Shown one piece after another: positions 43,584-52,275 of a stretch of DNA of 64,000 nucleotides. The DNA lies in the NCBI GenBank assembly GCA_934646005.1, contig CAKUED010000007.1, positions 51,509 through 115,508 on the forward strand. The letters run 5' to 3'. The notes under the pieces were generated by a model that saw nothing but the letters and a program-made list of their open reading frames with translations, made no database searches and was not told the origin of the DNA. Position 1 is the stretch's first letter; each line of letters opens with the position of its first letter. The position numbers and the translations under genes are program-made. The stretch is from an uncultured Oscillospiraceae bacterium. GTDB taxonomy: Bacteria; Bacillota; Clostridia; Oscillospirales; Oscillospiraceae.

Positions 43584-43958
43584 TTATTTTTCTTCGGCAT
43601 CCATGTCTGGTTCGTCGGGTTCTTCTGTCTCCGAGCCGCCTTCGCTATCTGTCTGCGCTGCAGTGTCTTCTTCGTCCTGCTCCAGCGCATCCTCGATCAG
43701 TCCGATGATGAACTGCTTCTGCTTAAGGTTGTTTTTCTTGAGGTATGCCTTCAGCCGCTCGAAGAGTTCTTCCGGAAGCTGAATTGCCATCGTTCTCATA
43801 TCGCCTGTCATTTTTACATTCTCCTTCATTTTGTAATAGTCTGTGATAAGCTGTTCTACATACTCGCTGAGTGTCCTGCCAGATCGTTCCTGCTCCTGCC
43901 GCACACGCATATGGAGCGCTGTGTCGATTTGCGCGCAGAGGTTTTTCTTGTCTGCCAT
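43584..43958 (-). CDS. Tandem ribbon-helix-helix DNA-binding protein
   Basis: 124 aa from ATG 43958 (AAAGGACG upstream). It contains two Arc/MetJ-like halves: LCAQIDTALHMRVRQEQERS with SGRTLSEYVEQLITDYYK, and MAIQLPEELFERLKAYLKKN with LKQKQFIIGLIEDALEQ. The acidic tail is rich in Glu/Asp (about 105-124). Two RHH units in one chain suggest a monomeric or pseudo-dimeric DNA binder, perhaps a transfer repressor or partition-type protein. A terminator follows at once. Confidence 0.75.
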   Translation of the reverse strand: MADKKNLCAQIDTALHMRVRQEQERSGRTLSEYVEQLITDYYKMKENVKMTGDMRTMAIQLPEELFERLKAYLKKNNLKQKQFIIGLIEDALEQDEEDTAAQTDSEGGSETEEPDEPDMDAEEK

Positions 43959-44062
43959 TGGGCTTCGTCCTTTCTGTTTGATTTGCAAGGCAAGCATACT
44001 GCAAGCACCGGCACAAAGCTATTGACTAGAAGCAACAAAGAAGCGCCGCAAAACGAAGCATA

Positions 44063-45217
44063 TTACATACCGAGCGAAACAGCTTCTTTCAGGCTTTTCA
44101 TGATAAACTCCACGCACGGGATGGCGACGGAATTACCCAGCGCCCGGTATCTTGCTGAATCCGCAGCATCGGAAAGGCTTGTCCATTTGTCTGGGAAGCC
44201 TTGCAATCTCTCGCACTCCAATGGCGTAAGTCTGCGAATAAGCCGCGCATACTGACGTCCCGATTCTACGACCAGATCTGTCGCGTCCTTAGATTGTCTG
44301 GTGCTCTGCGTGCTGGTGACATCACCATCCCTGAACGCATCCATGCGCTGGCGTGCAAAGACGGCGTGGCGATCCATACCGGTCAGGGTATATGCAAGGT
44401 CTGCCTGATAGCCAAATCCATTCCCGCCGTTTCCCGGCTGACGGTCAATGATGTTGCCGATAATGCAATAGACGTCATCCTCCTGCGCTGGCGTGCTTGC
44501 AGATACACGATCGCTCGCAGGAAATGTGGTCGTCAGCACACAGGGGTATCCCTGACCTGCCTGACCGCCGCCACAGGAAAGTGTTCCGTGCAGCTCTGGC
44601 GTGAGGGTCGCTTCGCCGCTCCCTTTCGTGATCACGCCGGAGGTGACGAAGGTCTGCATCTGCATATTCTGCGTTGCCAGCAGCGCGCCGGAAATACCGC
44701 CCAGGTCAATCCCCTCATTTCTCTGGTTGATGTGATACGCACCGACCTCATCCTGTGCCGTAATGCCGCTTTCCGTCAAGCGCATCAAGCCAGCTTGTAT
44801 CCGTAAAGCAGTGTCTAACGCCTGCGGCAACGGCTTGCCACGTTCCTTGGCACGGCGCAAAATTCCGAGACACGCCGCAGTAGTCAAATAGTATTTTTTC
44901 GGCGGATGTGCCTGCAAGATCTGCGACAAGAAAGATTCTATGGCGTCTCTGGGCGACGCCCCAGTATTCCGCAGCCAGCACCCGCCATGCAAGGCTGAAC
45001 GTATCGTCCACTCGGATCGCCCCAGCAGGTTTCCAGCGCCCGCAGACAGGTCGAGGAACTGATAGTCCGGGGCGATGTAATCGAGCAATTTCCTCCAGGA
45101 CAATTCGGAAATCCTCGCCGTGCGGCGTTCCCGAGCTGAACGCGCCCGGTACATTCTCCCAGCAGAAGTATCTGGGGCGAACAGACTGACCTGTTCGCCC
45201 TCGAAGTATGTCTGCAT
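44063..45217 (-). CDS. Cytosine-C5 DNA methyltransferase, C-terminal partner (TRD, motifs IX-X)
   Basis: 384 aa from ATG 45217, preceded by AAGGAG at 8 bp. The N-terminus MQTYFEGEQVSLFAPDTSAG and the segment PPKKYYLTTAACLGILRRAK are recognisable phage/ICE methyltransferase-linked sequence. The C-terminus holds m5C MTase motif IX (RRLTPLECERLQGFPDKW) and motif X (RYRALGNSVAIP). Motifs I-VIII are absent here and lie in the overlapping gene at 44748-45536 in another frame. The products probably act as two subunits, as in split enzymes of the M.AquI kind, or arose by frameshift. Confidence 0.75.
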   Translation of the reverse strand: MQTYFEGEQVSLFAPDTSAGRMYRARSARERRTARISELSWRKLLDYIAPDYQFLDLSAGAGNLLGRSEWTIRSALHGGCWLRNTGASPRDAIESFLSQILQAHPPKKYYLTTAACLGILRRAKERGKPLPQALDTALRIQAGLMRLTESGITAQDEVGAYHINQRNEGIDLGGISGALLATQNMQMQTFVTSGVITKGSGEATLTPELHGTLSCGGGQAGQGYPCVLTTTFPASDRVSASTPAQEDDVYCIIGNIIDRQPGNGGNGFGYQADLAYTLTGMDRHAVFARQRMDAFRDGDVTSTQSTRQSKDATDLVVESGRQYARLIRRLTPLECERLQGFPDKWTSLSDAADSARYRALGNSVAIPCVEFIMKSLKEAVSLGM

Positions 45218-45536
45218 CCCGCATCTCCTTTGTGACTCGGATCTGTTCCATGAATAAGCCGGAGCGCGCACCCTGCAAGCCGGCGCGTGTTCCGTTTGCG
45301 ATGGAAAGATCCTGACACGGACTGCCGCCGCAGATAATGTCCACCGGCGGCAGCTCCGCGCCCTTGAGCTTCGTAATATCTCCGACGTGTACCATATCGG
45401 GAAAGTGCGCTTTCGTGACTTCGATGGGGAACGGCTCGATCTCCGACGCCCAGAGCGGCGTGATCCCGTTTCGCACCGCCGCCAGCGGGAAGCCGCCGAT
45501 GCCGTCGAACAGGCTGCCCAGTGTCAGCTCCGTCAT
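44748..45536 (-). CDS. Cytosine-C5 DNA methyltransferase, N-terminal partner (motifs I-VIII)
   Basis: 262 aa from ATG 45536 (overlaps the TrbL-like gene stop). Motif I LGSLFDGIGGFPLAA; motif IV with catalytic Cys in CGGSPCQDLSIANG; motif VI CWENVPGAFSS; motif VIII AQRRHRIFLVAD. The ORF ends about 65 codons later without TRD or motifs IX and X. Those motifs are in the overlapping partner, with which it shares 470 bp read in another frame. Neither alone is a complete enzyme. As element cargo it would protect transferred DNA from host restriction. Confidence 0.8.
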   Translation of the reverse strand: MTELTLGSLFDGIGGFPLAAVRNGITPLWASEIEPFPIEVTKAHFPDMVHVGDITKLKGAELPPVDIICGGSPCQDLSIANGTRAGLQGARSGLFMEQIRVTKEMRDADILRGRTGQSVRPRYFCWENVPGAFSSGTPHGEDFRIVLEEIARLHRPGLSVPRPVCGRWKPAGAIRVDDTFSLAWRVLAAEYWGVAQRRHRIFLVADLAGTSAEKILFDYCGVSRNFAPCQGTWQAVAAGVRHCFTDTSWLDALDGKRHYGTG

Positions 45537-46384
45537 CCCGCAGCCGCCTTTGCAACGGTTTTTGTGATGTTGATCGCCGTCTGCGCCGTGTAGACTGCGC
45601 TGGACAGATTCGCACGCGTGGAGGTATCCAGCCCAAACATCCCCGCGATGCGCGGGATCTCTCCGGCGGAGAGCATCAGACCGAGCCCGAGCAGAGCGTG
45701 CTGCGTGAAGACCATCAACCCCGCGATGAGGATCGTCGCCTGCAAAAAAGCCGTAAGGCAAAGCCCCACGATCTGCTTGCACCACTGATAGAACCCGTCC
45801 AGATACCCCCGCGGCACGCTAAACATATAGAGGCTGCCAACCGCGATCTGGATGAGCAGAATGCCGCCGCGCTTGAGGTTGGCGAAGAATACCTTAATGA
45901 CGGCATACGCCATCAGGATGAGTCCGAACAAAATCATAAACGGGCTGGAGATCGTGGCAAATCCACCGACGTGCGTTTCGGTAAAATCCGCGAGCTTGTC
46001 TGCTGACAGCTCCTCTAAGATCTTTCCCGCGACGCTGCCGATACTCTCCCCGGCGCCGCTGAGTGCGCTTGTGAAATTTACCTGCAGCGATACGCAGAGC
46101 TCGTAGAGCTTCACCGGCACGACGGTGAACAGACTCACTGCCAGAAAGCCCTTGATGAGATTCAGGGCCGTTCCCTTGATGTCCGCTCTGCCAGACGAGT
46201 ATTCCAGTCCGCATTCCGCACAGGCTACTACAAAGCCAGTAGCATACAAAACCCACGCTAAGTATGAGAAAAACAGGACGATGCTCTGCACCCAGCCCAT
46301 TTCAAACAGCTCCGCGCCCATATTTCCCATCTCGCCGAAAAAGTTCGCAAGAAAGCCCACGACCTGCTTGTACACCCACTCCAT
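45533..46384 (-). CDS. TrbL/VirB6-like conjugation membrane protein
   Basis: This 283-aa protein has about six membrane helices: SIVLFFSYLAWVLYATGFVV, LIKGFLAVSLFTVVPV, FMILFGLILMAYAVIKVFF, IAVGSLYMFSVPRG, VGLCLTAFLQATILIAGL. Size and layout fit polytopic VirB6/TrbL subunits of Gram-positive T4SS. It lies directly downstream of the DUF3852 gene (78 bp gap) and overlaps the methyltransferase start. Confidence 0.82.
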   Translation of the reverse strand: MEWVYKQVVGFLANFFGEMGNMGAELFEMGWVQSIVLFFSYLAWVLYATGFVVACAECGLEYSSGRADIKGTALNLIKGFLAVSLFTVVPVKLYELCVSLQVNFTSALSGAGESIGSVAGKILEELSADKLADFTETHVGGFATISSPFMILFGLILMAYAVIKVFFANLKRGGILLIQIAVGSLYMFSVPRGYLDGFYQWCKQIVGLCLTAFLQATILIAGLMVFTQHALLGLGLMLSAGEIPRIAGMFGLDTSTRANLSSAVYTAQTAINITKTVAKAAAG

Positions 46385-46461
46385 GATCTCGTCCAGGATC
46401 GTGTTCGCAACAAAGTCCCAGATAAACAGGCGCTGTCACCTGCCTTTCCCTTCTGAGCTGC

Positions 46462-46803
46462 TCACAGCCCGACGATGCCCCAGATGTAGGTCGGGGCGGT
46501 CAGAGTGAAGACCAGACAGCCGAACAGGATCGCCGGGGCGGTCCATTCAAACTGCCCGGATTTCCGATAGTCAAAATATGCGGTCGCCAATTTTACGAAA
46601 AATGCGATCGCCAGCACCATGTCGATGACCGGGAAAACGACGTTGTCCACAACGGTCTTGATCTGCGCGGCAGCAGTGGTCCATGTGCTTTCCACAGCGG
46701 ATGCCACATCGCCGCTGCCGCCTGCCGAAGCGACCGTCGCCAGCAGCAGGCAGATAAGTGCGCAGAAAATGAGCAGCTTGCCGCGCTTCAGAATTTTCAT
46801 CAT
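46462..46803 (-). CDS. DUF3852 conjugation membrane protein
   Basis: 113 aa, tandem ATGs after GGGGAG. A signal-like N-terminus (LLIFCALICLLLATVASAGG), then two membrane helices (VVFPVIDMVLAIAFFVKLAT and APAILFGCLVFTLTAPTYIW). DUF3852 proteins resemble VirB2/TcpE-like small subunits next to TrbL genes in clostridial ICEs. It starts the T4SS block after the surface-protein genes. Confidence 0.82.
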   Translation of the reverse strand: MMKILKRGKLLIFCALICLLLATVASAGGSGDVASAVESTWTTAAAQIKTVVDNVVFPVIDMVLAIAFFVKLATAYFDYRKSGQFEWTAPAILFGCLVFTLTAPTYIWGIVGL

Positions 46804-46821
46804 TGGTCACTCCCCCTTTTC

Positions 46822-48903
46822 TTACGCCCATTCCAGCACAAACACTACGCTCAGCACATCCTGTTCCGTAATGGGCTGCGAAACTGCTGATACGACAGCA
46901 TCATAGTTGATCGGCAGACCGCCGCTTTCGGGGATCTGCCACGGGGTGGACAGGGTGAGCGTTTCTGTGCTGCCGGCTTTGGTGGTCTGGATGTTGTTGA
47001 GGCGGAAGCCAAGGAGCTTGGCGTCTACCTGTTCATGCGCCATGTCTGTATCGAACGGCACGAGCCGCCAGCCGTTTTTGACGGACAGGCTGACCGAAGA
47101 GACCACGACCGCGCCGGTGGAGGCGTTGATGATCTCAGCGCTGCCCGTGTGGACCTCGCCGTCTTCATCCACGACGAGCGGCAGCGTCACAGGCACGGTC
47201 ACGGAAAATACCTCCGTGATCTCCCAGTGGGCGTAGTAAGTCGTTTCGCCATCTGTTGTATAGGTGGTGCTGCTATCTACCTGTGCGCCGCCATCCGCCG
47301 CTGTGAACCAGCCGAGGAACTCTGCACCTTTGCGAGTCGGGTCGGCGGGCAATGTTAGCTTTTCGCCGTAGGTCTGACTGGTCGTTTCCGTTTTGCCTGC
47401 GCCAAGATCCCAGGTGATGGTATATTTGTTTGCGGTGAACTGCGCGTAGAATGTTCGGCTTTCTGTGACGGTCACGGTGTTATACAGTGCGCCGCCTGTT
47501 TTTTCGGTATACCAGCCCTTGAAGCTGTGCCCGGTCTTGACCGGCACGGCAGTCGGGGCGCTCACGGACTCGCCGGGCTTGACCACCGTCGTCGCGGCGA
47601 TCATGCCGCCGACTGTGCCGCCGTTTGCGCCCGCGTTCCAAGTCAGCGTCAGGCTCATCGTTGCGCCGCAATCGTCGCATTTGCCGTCGCCGTTTGCATC
47701 TGTGTGGTCGGCATAATCATACGTGGACGCGCCGCAGTCGGAGCAGGTCTTGGCGCGGCGATGCTGGGTATCGCTGTATCTGCTCCATGCGCCTGCGCTG
47801 TAATTGTGCGCGGCGGTCTGCTGCTCGGAGCGGCTGCAGATCGTGCAGGTGTTCGTCCGGCTGTGCAGGGCGGTGTTATATTGCGTCCAGCTTCCGTAGA
47901 GAAAGCTGTGCGCGGAGTACTCATAATCCACATCGCCGCAGTTATAGCACTCGTTCTCGCGGCGGTGCTGGCTGGCAGAGTAGTCTGTCCAGTCGCCGTA
48001 GCGGTAGTCGTGCCCGCTGGCGTAGATGGTCGTGCGCTTCGTTTCGCCGCAGGCGCAGACGTAGTCCTCGTAGCCGTTGCGCGTGCAGGTCGCCTCGCGC
48101 TCATCCTCCAGCTCCCAGGTATGCCGCCCGCAGTCCGGGCACGTCCACGAGCCGTAGCTGCCGTCGCCGTGGTCCTTGTATTCGTAGTCGCCGGTGTATT
48201 CGACGTAGTGGCAGCTGGAACACTCGTTATAAATCTTATGACCACGGGAAGTATGACGTTCTTCGACGTAAGAGCCTTGCAGAGCATATTTGCCGCAATC
48301 CGGGCATGTGCCGATGACGGGTTTCATGGTCATAATTCCATACACATCATCAAAATACAGGTTTGCGCGGTGGCTGGCAGCCCAGTCGTAGGTATGGAAC
48401 GGCGTTGTGGCGTCCGGGTAGCCGAGGATATAGCAGATCGTCAGGGTATCGCCGCTGTCCGTCTCGCGCCAGAACGCATCCTCACCGATGCTGTTCAGGA
48501 CTGTTTCGCCGTAGTACATGGTCAGCGTAGAGAGCTTCGGGCAGCCATAAAAGGCGTGCCTGCCAATGGTCGGCGCGAGCGGAAGCTCGGCGGTGGTCAG
48601 GTTAGTGCAACCCTCGAACCAGTATGCGAGGTCGGGAATTGTCAACGCGCTCATATCGTCGTACCAGACCTCGACGATCTGTTCCCGGTATGCCGCCCAC
48701 GGCTGGTCATCCGCGCTCTGGAACACCGGCGTTGTGCCTGTGCCGGAGATGGTCAGCCAGCCCCTTGCGTCCAGCGACCAGCGGATGCCGCTGCTCTGGA
48801 TCGTGCCGCTGGCAACAACATCATCTGCTGCAAATGCCGAAACGCTCAGCGAAAACATCATGCAGAGGACAAGCAACAGCGCGGTCAATTTTCTAATTTT
48901 CAT
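46822..48903 (-). CDS. Secreted multidomain surface protein (LRR-like, Cys pairs, InlB repeats)
   Basis: 693 aa. Signal peptide (1-25, ending SAFAAD). A BspA-like leucine-rich stretch follows (about 30-165; WFEGCTNLTTAELPLAPTIG). Seven or more Cys-x2-Cys knuckles come next (about 197-415; CPDCGKY, CSSCHY, CPDCGRH, CYNCGD, CTICSR, CSDCGA, CDDCGA), then two InlB B-repeats (about 425-560; HSFKGWYTEKTGG, AEFLGWFTAADGG). The C-terminal domain begins VTVPVTLPLVVDEDG. The C-terminal domain recurs in the proteins at 50847 and, more weakly, 48907. It is exported and probably extends from the donor cell as an adhesin or fibre component. Confidence 0.85.
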   Translation of the reverse strand: MKIRKLTALLLVLCMMFSLSVSAFAADDVVASGTIQSSGIRWSLDARGWLTISGTGTTPVFQSADDQPWAAYREQIVEVWYDDMSALTIPDLAYWFEGCTNLTTAELPLAPTIGRHAFYGCPKLSTLTMYYGETVLNSIGEDAFWRETDSGDTLTICYILGYPDATTPFHTYDWAASHRANLYFDDVYGIMTMKPVIGTCPDCGKYALQGSYVEERHTSRGHKIYNECSSCHYVEYTGDYEYKDHGDGSYGSWTCPDCGRHTWELEDEREATCTRNGYEDYVCACGETKRTTIYASGHDYRYGDWTDYSASQHRRENECYNCGDVDYEYSAHSFLYGSWTQYNTALHSRTNTCTICSRSEQQTAAHNYSAGAWSRYSDTQHRRAKTCSDCGASTYDYADHTDANGDGKCDDCGATMSLTLTWNAGANGGTVGGMIAATTVVKPGESVSAPTAVPVKTGHSFKGWYTEKTGGALYNTVTVTESRTFYAQFTANKYTITWDLGAGKTETTSQTYGEKLTLPADPTRKGAEFLGWFTAADGGAQVDSSTTYTTDGETTYYAHWEITEVFSVTVPVTLPLVVDEDGEVHTGSAEIINASTGAVVVSSVSLSVKNGWRLVPFDTDMAHEQVDAKLLGFRLNNIQTTKAGSTETLTLSTPWQIPESGGLPINYDAVVSAVSQPITEQDVLSVVFVLEWA

Positions 48904-48906
48904 ACG

Positions 48907-49404
48907 TCATTCCTCCTCTGCGGCGGCGATCGTGAAGATGACGGTCGCGGCATTCACGTTGGTGACGGCTTCGCTTGCAGATACCTTTGCACGGTAGCGG
49001 ATGGCAAGCGACTGCTCCGCGTCGATGGGCGGAAAGGCATCCTCCATCAGCGCCAGACTGCCCGAGCCCTTTGTCGGACAACCGTTGATGTTGAGCGCAA
49101 TGCTATTTTTGCCCGCCGAAAAACTGTCGTAGCTTCCGATCTCAAACACGCTGGGCTGCACATCTACCTTCGTCACCTTAATGCTTCCAGACTTGGCGGT
49201 GTTGGTGATGGCGGCGTTGTTGGCGCAGACCACATATCCGTCCACCAGCGAGACCGGCAGGCAGGCGGGTACGGTGCAGGAAATTGGCGACACCGTATTG
49301 ACCACGGTGAGCGTCACGGGCACGCGGGCTTCCGTCGTTTCGGCGGCAAATGCCGTGATGGAAAGTGCGAAAATAAGCAGAAGAAGCACGAGCGATTTTT
49401 TCAC
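48907..49404 (-). CDS. Secreted protein sharing the surface-module domain
   Basis: 165 aa with signal peptide (MKKSLVLLLLIFALSITAFA) and one beta-rich domain: ISCTVPACLPVSLVDGYVV, ITNTAKSGSIKVTKVDV, LAIRYRAKVSASEAVTNVNA. The VPxxLPV...ITNxxxGxIKV and final VTNxxxATVIFTI patterns align by eye with the C-terminal domain of the 693-aa protein and with the 205-aa protein. It starts 2 bp before the stop of the SLH gene, in the same operon. Confidence 0.8.
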   Translation of the reverse strand: MKKSLVLLLLIFALSITAFAAETTEARVPVTLTVVNTVSPISCTVPACLPVSLVDGYVVCANNAAITNTAKSGSIKVTKVDVQPSVFEIGSYDSFSAGKNSIALNINGCPTKGSGSLALMEDAFPPIDAEQSLAIRYRAKVSASEAVTNVNAATVIFTIAAAEEE

Positions 49405-49405
49405 A

Positions 49406-50779
49406 TCACAGCACCTCCTTAGACCAGAGATATGCCGCGTGAAGCGTCAGCTCCGTCTGCATCAAACCGATTTGCTTACCGTCGCGGTAGGCTGTGATCG
49501 TTACGGTGCAATCCGTGTTTCCGAACTCCGGCGCTTCAAGAAGCGTGAGCGTGGTGATGGATTTTCCTGCGGCGAGCTCAAAGGCGTCGGCAATGAGTGC
49601 GTTGTCCTTATTTTTACGAATCTCGATTTTGTAGGTATCATTCTCGCTGTTGTTTGTAAATTCAGCCTTTACGGATTCCGCGCCGACAACAGCATACAGA
49701 TGAGCCGGAGCATCAACAGAAATCTGATTGTCCGCGACGATGGCATTGAGCTGCTTTTGCGCTTCGCGCAGTCCGCTGACATCGTAAAAGATGATCTCGG
49801 TTTCCTTGTTCTGCTTCGCGCGCTCGGTGATTCTGGTCTTGATCGTGTCAATGACCGCGAGGGTGGAATCTCTGTCATAAATGACTTTGACCGCGTCATC
49901 TACACGCGCCACGACGACCTCCGGCATATTCGTGCCGTTGTTGCAGTACACGGCTTTTGTACCGCCGCCCCAGACGAGCAGCCGCCCGGTGACGGTCACG
50001 TTGTCCAGCACGATCGTGCCATTCGCCGCGCCGCAGCCGATGATGAAATCGCCATCCACGGTCAGGTCTTTGAGCGTCACGTCTGCACAGCGAACGAGCA
50101 GCGTGCCGTCAAAATCCTCCGTGTATTCGCCCTTGACAGTGATGTACGACTGAATGATGTTCGCAAAAATCTGCGCAAACTCCGCGCGGGTGATGTTGTC
50201 CTGCGGTGCAAGGATTTTTCCTCTGCCGCGGATATACCCCGCACCGACCATGGCTCGAATATACGGCAGCGCCCACGCAGAAAGGTTCTTTGCGTCGGTG
50301 AATTTGGACAAATCTGTGTCAGCGTAAGCGGCATAGTCCAATTCCAACGCGCGGGCAACGACCGTCATCGCCTCCTGCCGCGTGATGGGCGCGTCCGGCA
50401 TCATCGCCGAAGCGGAGCGACCGTTGTATGTGCCCATCTGCACCGCCAGCGCGATGTCGTTGTAGTACCACTTGCTCTTGGATACGTCCTTATACTGCGA
50501 AATATCAGTGGCTTTATAGCACCCGAACGAGCGGTTGATGATAGCCGCCATCTCCGCACGTGTCATGTCGCCGTTCGGGTCGATAATGGTGCTGGATTTG
50601 CCGTAAAGCAGACCGTTATCCACGGCTGCGCTCACGGCTTCGGCATACCAAGCTGATTTATCGAAATCGCGGAAATCCGTGGTCTTGCGGTTGGGTGTGG
50701 TGGCTGCCGACGCGCTGACTGCCAGTGACAGACACGATACTGCCGCAAGGAACAATGCGAGGATTCGTTTTTTCTTCAC
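49406..50779 (-). CDS. SLH-domain surface protein with beta-helix-like middle
   Basis: 457 aa. Signal peptide (1-25), then three SLH repeats (about 30-200; FRDFDKSAWYAEAVSAAVDN, YKDVSKSKWYYNDIALAVQM, FTDAKNLSAWALPYIRAMVG) that bind secondary cell-wall polymer. A beta-helix-like segment (about 205-265; ADVTLKDLTVDGDFIIG, LDNVTVTGRLLVWGG) and a C-terminal beta domain follow. It is likely the wall anchor of the five-gene surface module. Confidence 0.85.
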   Translation of the reverse strand: MKKKRILALFLAAVSCLSLAVSASAATTPNRKTTDFRDFDKSAWYAEAVSAAVDNGLLYGKSSTIIDPNGDMTRAEMAAIINRSFGCYKATDISQYKDVSKSKWYYNDIALAVQMGTYNGRSASAMMPDAPITRQEAMTVVARALELDYAAYADTDLSKFTDAKNLSAWALPYIRAMVGAGYIRGRGKILAPQDNITRAEFAQIFANIIQSYITVKGEYTEDFDGTLLVRCADVTLKDLTVDGDFIIGCGAANGTIVLDNVTVTGRLLVWGGGTKAVYCNNGTNMPEVVVARVDDAVKVIYDRDSTLAVIDTIKTRITERAKQNKETEIIFYDVSGLREAQKQLNAIVADNQISVDAPAHLYAVVGAESVKAEFTNNSENDTYKIEIRKNKDNALIADAFELAAGKSITTLTLLEAPEFGNTDCTVTITAYRDGKQIGLMQTELTLHAAYLWSKEVL

Positions 50780-50846
50780 GTTGAATACCTCCTGTTAGAT
50801 TTTAAGGGGAACGCTTGCGCGTTCCCCTGTGCGATAGGCGATTGAA

Positions 50847-51464
50847 TTAGACCGCATCCCAAGCGATGATGAACAGGACGCTTGCGATGGCAGTGTTCGT
50901 CACGGCCTCAGAAACCGGGGTCACAATGGCGTCATAGGCAATGCCGATGCTGTTTGCAGTGGTGTCGCCCACGCCGGACATGAAGCAACCTTCAACAGCA
51001 GCGTCCAGAAGCGTCTGCTTGGAAGCGTTTTTGTCGTCGGTCATCTTCTTTTCGCCGTCGCCGAGGCGGAGGGAGAAGCCAAACTTGTTGGAGTTGACCT
51101 TTTCATGGGCGAGCGTGGACTTGTCGCCGAACGCAGCCAGCGACCAGCCCTGTGCAGCTTCGATGGAGACGTTTGCAACCTTGACAGCGCCGAAGCTGTT
51201 GTTGACGATCTTGGCATCCGTTGCGGTGGAAACGGTGCCGTCGGTGCCGACAGCGATGGGCAGAACGGTCGGAACAGTGACGCTCATTTTGGTGGCCGCG
51301 GGGTCGCCGCCGATAGAACCGTCCGCGGTGGACGAGAGCGTGACAGAGGACGTGCCCGTGCCGCCCGATGCGTCAACGGTGTTGGCAGCGGAAGCGGAAA
51401 TGGCGAGGGACGCGAGCATGCAGATAGCGAGGATGAGAGAGATGATCTTCTTGGTGTTTTTCAT
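50847..51464 (-). CDS. Secreted protein, founding copy of the shared surface-module domain
   Basis: 205 aa with signal peptide (MKNTKKIISLILAICMLASL... to SASAA), a Gly/Ser/Thr-rich linker and one domain: SVTVPTVLPIAVGTDGTVS, AKIVNNSFGAVKVANVSI, AHEKVNSNKFGFSLR, IAYDAIVTPVSEAVTNTAIA. It aligns by eye over about 140 residues with the C-terminus of the 693-aa protein. A single secreted copy following the anchor gene would suit a repeating fibre subunit (inference). Confidence 0.82.
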   Translation of the reverse strand: MKNTKKIISLILAICMLASLAISASAANTVDASGGTGTSSVTLSSTADGSIGGDPAATKMSVTVPTVLPIAVGTDGTVSTATDAKIVNNSFGAVKVANVSIEAAQGWSLAAFGDKSTLAHEKVNSNKFGFSLRLGDGEKKMTDDKNASKQTLLDAAVEGCFMSGVGDTTANSIGIAYDAIVTPVSEAVTNTAIASVLFIIAWDAV

Positions 51465-51491
51465 GGTAAAATACTCCTTTTGTTTGAAAAT

Positions 51492-52043
51492 TTAATTCTT
51501 GATGGTGATGTTGATGATAGCCCCGGCCGTGCCGATGATCTCGCCGGTGTCGGGGTCAAGGTTGTGGAAATATGCGGTACATTCGTATGTACCGGCGGGC
51601 AAGGCAACGTCCAGCTTTGCGCGCTCGATTTTACTCCCGACGGCGATTGCGCCGGATTCGTAGATCTGCTCACCCGTGTCGTTGCGAATGATCTGGACTT
51701 TCTGCGGGTAGTTGTTGATAGCTTCGTTCACGATCATCACGTTGCCTTCGGACGCACCGTCCTCGAAATAGGGCGCGGTGTTCATGCTGATATTGATCAT
51801 GCCCTCCGCAACCTTTTCGTTCAGCTTCTCTGCAATCTCCTCTGGGCTAAGATTATCCCAGCCGCCTTCAATGGCGGAAGCGTCGTAGACGATGCCCGCC
51901 TGGGAATCGTCCTTGGATGCAGCAGGCTTGCGGATCATGCGGACGGCGGTAAAGATGACGACCGTAAGCGCGGCTACAAGACCGACAACAGCGAGGATCA
52001 CGAACATTTTGGACTTTGCGTCCCGTTTTTCAAATTTGTGCAT
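51492..52043 (-). CDS. Membrane-anchored protein, first gene of the surface module
   Basis: 183 aa from ATG 52043 (AAAGGAAAAG upstream). A basic N-terminus (MHKFEKRDAKSKM), one membrane helix (about 14-36, FVILAVVGLVAALTVVIFTA), then an extracellular domain with NLSPEEIAEKLNEKVAEGM and a beta-rich end (PAGTYECTAYFHNLDPDTGE). It resembles accessory proteins that hold or assemble surface polymers at the membrane. It starts the minus-strand surface operon. Confidence 0.75.
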   Translation of the reverse strand: MHKFEKRDAKSKMFVILAVVGLVAALTVVIFTAVRMIRKPAASKDDSQAGIVYDASAIEGGWDNLSPEEIAEKLNEKVAEGMINISMNTAPYFEDGASEGNVMIVNEAINNYPQKVQIIRNDTGEQIYESGAIAVGSKIERAKLDVALPAGTYECTAYFHNLDPDTGEIIGTAGAIINITIKN

Positions 52044-52275
52044 AGCTTTTCCTTTCTGCTGTGGACGCGGCACAGCGCTCCGGCTGGTCACGCGCCCGGT
52101 ATGGTGTGTTTTGGATCATGGAGTTAGACCTCCCTTCGCTGGACAGAAAAGCACCCGCCTTCAGGGCGGGCGCAGGCAACGGCAGTATTTCATCGTTCAT
52201 CTCCACAAAATATTGAAAAAATGAGCCAATATTCTATAATTAGACTTAGAAGTTAATTGGAAGGGGTAATAAGGC
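52044..52275. promoter_or_regulatory. Divergent intergenic region with hairpin
   Basis: GCACCCGCC-ttca-GGGCGGGCGC (about 52151-52173) is a GC-rich hairpin between the minus-strand surface operon and the plus-strand DUF2971 gene. On the minus strand it would lie in the leader of the surface operon; no T-run follows. The AT-rich 52205-52262 part precedes the DUF2971 start, with GGAAGGGG as ribosome site. Confidence 0.4.

Noticed and set aside
47527..49422. 631-aa plus-strand ORF over the surface-protein gene
   Set aside because: Antisense shadow of the 693-aa secreted protein; low-complexity Ala/Val/Arg composition and no ribosome site.
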